Of a stretch of 64,000 nt of DNA, positions 60,401 through 64,000 are shown piece by piece. Within the stretch, counting starts at the first letter, position 1. Each line of letters starts with the position of its first letter. The position numbers were made by a program, and so were the translations under genes. Source of the DNA: Pratylenchus scribneri (taxonomy: Eukaryota > Nematoda > Chromadorea > Rhabditida > Pratylenchidae); contig JAQSEB010000198.1 of assembly GCA_030063045.1 (NCBI GenBank), positions 372,001 to 436,000 of the forward strand. Direction: 5' to 3'. Below the pieces are notes generated by a model. It made no database searches, was not told the origin of the DNA, and saw only the letters and a list, made by a program, of their open reading frames with translations.

Positions 60401-61769
60401 ATAATTAGTCTAGTATCAGCAGGTCTTTTCGGACCATCTTTATTTGATGGCAAATTGGAATGTATGTAGGAGCCATATTTTGGTGATGATCACTCTAATA
60501 TATATCTTCAAAAATGCTGTGATCAATTTTCATAAGCAAATCGATATGTAATAGAGGACAAAATGAAATATCTCGATAGTATTTGTAATTTTCGAAATTT
60601 TCATAATTTTAAATTTTCATATTTTACTATACAATGACCAATTATTAAAATTCAATAATATTATATATTTAATTAAAAATATTTTATTTTATTGAGTTTT
60701 GATTTATTGCATTTTTTAAACTATTTTATATCTATTTCAAATTAATAAATTTATTTTTATTATTTAATTAATTCGCTGAAAATTTTAAAAATTTTATCCA
60801 TATAAAATAATTGATTAATTTCTATTTATAATAAGAATAATTTATACACATTATTTTTAATTATATATGTAAAAATTAATTTTTTTATTTTTTTCCTTTG
60901 CAATATCAATAATTTATTATATTTATTTATATAATCGAATTAGCAGTAATTTTTTGTGTAAAATTTCATATTTTTTTATGTTTTATTTTTAAATTTTCTT
61001 TTCTTGAGCTCAGTTGTGTTTGTCCAACCATTTAATTTCGACCTTGCAGAGACTTTAGTATAAGACTGTCGGAAAATCTTCCTTTTATGGCAATTTTGAG
61101 TGTCGGACAATTCTTGTTCGCTTCTCTTTTTTTCATATATTTTATCAAAGGTTTAAAAAAATAAGAAATTAATATCTAAATTTTTCAGAAATAATTTTTC
61201 TAATATTTTTTTTAATTTTATTTTTCTTATATAAAATGAATAAATTTTCCAAATAAACTATTTTTATATTATGATAAAAAAATTTAATTAATATTTTATT
61301 CCATATTTTTTGAATTAATAATTATTATAATTAATAATTATAAAATTTAAAATTTGTATGCTTTCTGCATTTATTTTTGAATTAAAATTTGTATATTTTT
61401 TTAAAGAAAAATCATTTCTTAGCGACAATAGTGGCTTTTGTTTTATACTATTTGCATTTTATAATGTGGCCGAAGATATTTTACTCGAATAGATGTGGCT
61501 TAGTGTTAATTTTGATGTTTTATATAAAGATAATTAGACTTTATTATAAAAATTATTTTTTAAATTTTAAAATAAATATTTATAATTATATCCACATTCA
61601 AAATTGATTCTAAAAAGAAAAATTCTTTCATTTGCATTAAAATAAAAATAAATTATTTTTCCTCTTCATTATTTTTAGAAAAAAATATACATGCATTATT
61701 TAAATAAAATATTTATCCACTCGTAATTTTATTTTTTGAAATTTTATTTGTTAAAAAAATAATTTCATT

Positions 61770-61878
61770 TAATTTTTATTGAAAAATAAATAAACATATT
61801 CTTCATTGTTTTTGCTCCTATTTTGAATTATGCTTAAAAAGTAATGCAATTTTTAAATATATATTTATTTTATTATTT
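61770..61878 (+). repeat. Segmental repeat E2, copy 2
   Basis: Diverged copy of 34031-34130, sharing 'acatattcttcattgttttt' and the bases that follow. Confidence 0.6.
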
Positions 61879-62782
61879 TTTTCATGATTAAAAATATTTG
61901 TATTTAAATTTCCAAATTATTCATTTTAATTTCCTACTTGAATTCGTTTATTTTCAAAAGAAAATAATTTAATATGCTCATTGATATATTGAATTTTTCA
62001 TAAAATATTTATTTTAATTAATATTTATATTTGAAATTAATATCAAAAATATAATGGATTTCTTTGAAAATTTCAAATTAAAAATCGATAATTATTCAAC
62101 TCATATTTCTTTTTTTATAAAAAATTATTATTTTTTATTTTTTTAAATAAATTAATATTTAAAAAATAAATTGGCATTAGTTAATATCGTTCCAAGCATT
62201 CCATCAATTATGGCTTCATCAACGATTTATTTATGGAATTTTTGAATTTACTATGTAATTAAAATTTAGTATTTTTAGTTTTTTTCTTTTTTTTATGAAT
62301 TTATATATCTAAGAATAAGTTTTTAAATTAACTATAAAATAATTTCAAAATTATATTAATTTATAGAAATTATCCTTAAAAAAATATTTTTTTAAAATTA
62401 AAAACATTATAAAAAATTATGTAATTAAAATTTTTCATTAATTGAAATTGACTAAAATAAAAAAATTATAATTTAACCTGCCAAAATTTTATATTTTATA
62501 ATGAAATAAATAAAAAAATAATATTTCCTTAAGTATTATTTTACATTGATACTCCCAAGTAAAAAAAGTTCGTCCATGAAATTTTAAATGAAGAATTGAA
62601 AATAAATGTGAATTCCATTTAGAATGAGTCGATGTAAAAATAAATGAATGAAAATCGATAAAAATTTTCAGGCATTTCCATTAATGCATTTTTTAAAAAA
62701 ATATTTAAAATTTTCTTCGCAAATGATCTGATTTTTTTAAATTTTTTTGAATAATGTATTATAATTATAAAAATAATTTTAG

Positions 62783-62930
62783 TGCTTGACCTTCAGCCAA
62801 TGGATAAAGAATGGAGCTTTTTATCACGATGGACAATTCTTTTTGAACCATATCTTTGCAGTCAATTTTTAAATATAATTTTTGAAAAATTAGGAAAATG
62901 TAATCGTATAAATATTAACTATAAATTGAT
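62783..62930 (+). other. Exon-like island with flanking splice-like sites
   Basis: An acceptor-like 'aataattttag' is followed by an open frame (it contains LQPMDKEWSFLSRWTILFEP and LNIIFEKLGKCNRI), and the stretch ends at a donor-like GAT|GTAAAT. If unspliced, the frame stops at 62932-62934. Length 148 nt. Balanced residues, not the Asn/Ile/Phe/Lys bias of chance frames here. Unrecognised. Confidence 0.3.
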
Positions 62931-64000
62931 GTAAATAATTTAAAATTTTTATATTTGTTTAAAAAATAATATTATCGAAAAAAAATATTATTTCATACAT
63001 ATTTCTCCATATTTTTTTTTTAAAATAACAATTTTTTAAATTAATTCCGCTTAAATATCAATTTATTTTTTATTAAATATTTAGTAAAAATTTTGTTACA
63101 TTTTTTTATTGTTATCTATTTTCAAAATTAACTTCTTTATCCATTAGCGGTTCTTCATCAATTTCTTCACATTTTTTTCTATTCTTATTTCATAGAATAA
63201 GATTAAAAAAATTAAATAAATTTTTTTAATCTTTAAAATAATTTATCTTAATAATTTTTCCTATTTTACTATCAATTAAAATTTACATTAATAATTTTTA
63301 ATTAAATTTGTTAAGAAAAAAGTTTAAATTTTCTATATTAATAATTTTTTTTTAAAAAAAGAATTAGGTTTCAATCTCCTCAAATTTATTTCATTATTGA
63401 ATTTAACGGTAATTGACCAATGCTTCCACGCTTTGAATTTTTGAGGCAGAGGCCGTGCAATTTTAATGAATTTTTTAAATTTGCTTATAACTTTAAAAAA
63501 AAATATTTAAAAAATTATAATGAAATAATAATTGATTTATTAATTGATTGATTGAAATATACTCTATATTTGTTTAAATCATATAAGAAAAATAAAAAGA
63601 GCTGTTGGAAAAACATGATTGATTTTCTTTTCCGAAATTTCAATATCATCCAAATTCAGGAATAATTATCTCTAAATAGGCAAATAATAATACAATCTAA
63701 ACATTGATTTTATATTTTCTTAATATTTCTTTTTTTATTAAGTCATAATATTTTTATTAAATCTTATAGTCATATCCGACACATAATTCTGGCATTTTAG
63801 AGGAAAAGTAAATCCCATTTTTACTTATATTAATCAGGTTCATAAAGTAGGCCAGAGTTTTTTATCGAATAAAGAAAGTAAAATTTTTAATACCATTAGA
63901 GTATAAAAAAGAGTAAAATTGAAATATTATAAGTTTTTCCTTTTTCTTTATAAATTTTATTTTAAACTCTGATATTTATATATTTCGATGGAAAAAAAAA

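Larger units (their letters stand above)
47586..64000. other. A+T-rich desert right of the retrotransposon; no intact gene
   Basis: The composition is the same as at 8.9-37 kb. It carries second copies of segments E, E2 and F, an internal repeat pair G, and islands with more G+C near 48.35, 51.2, 52.4, 56.7-57.1, 58.6, 60.45, 61.05, 62.8 and 63.43 kb. The islands I could read are listed separately. Elsewhere I see only A/T-biased sequence. Confidence 0.65.

Overview
The window looks like nuclear DNA of a nematode, most likely a very A+T-rich tylenchid such as a root-knot relative. That is an inference. It rests on a 7-exon gene with two tiny introns (43 and 46 bp) and pyrimidine-rich acceptors, short inverted-repeat transposons inside introns, and a BEL/Pao retrotransposon with a bunyavirus-type envelope, a combination known from nematode elements such as Cer7. 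No rRNA, tRNA, CRISPR array or bacterial operon was seen.

Layout. (1) 1-8.9 kb is a gene-bearing shoulder of moderate base composition. Two genes lie on the minus strand. One is the first coding exon of an unrecognised protein (586-855) whose remainder runs off the left edge. The other is a complete gene I could assemble from 7 exons with matching phases (4519-7844; 394 aa), a predicted single-pass type II membrane protein of unknown function. A hairpin-forming MITE sits next to the first exon and another sits in an intron of the second gene; the two share an internal core. (2) 8.9-37.07 kb is an extremely A+T-rich desert without an intact gene. It is a mosaic of old, diverged, shuffled segmental copies, with short islands of less A+T-rich sequence. 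Some islands are decayed coding sequence: a Ty3/gypsy reverse-transcriptase remnant at about 17.0-17.26 kb, and reading frames broken by stops at 13.9 and 33.4 kb. (3) 37076-47580 is a complete, apparently very young LTR retrotransposon of the BEL/Pao group, 10,505 bp long. It has two 382-bp LTRs that read as identical, a 5-bp target duplication (GTCCA), a primer-binding site, and one open frame of 3044 codons carrying Gag, protease, reverse transcriptase, RNase H, integrase and a two-part phlebovirus-like envelope. (4) 47.59-64 kb is the same A+T-rich desert, with further copies of segments from part 2, a truncated RING-finger fragment, and several exon-like islands.

The retrotransposon is the main functional system here. 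Its Gag part should build the particle, protease-RT-RNase H-integrase should copy and insert it, and the Gn/Gc-like envelope has the layout of a membrane-fusion machine. Three features are unusual. The envelope is in frame with pol in one giant ORF that ends inside the 3' LTR. No purine tract precedes the 3' LTR. The RT active-site box reads Y-A-D-N, not Y-x-D-D, although the copy looks recently mobile. A proline/glutamine/arginine-rich frame with no ATG lies upstream of, and overlaps, the gag start.
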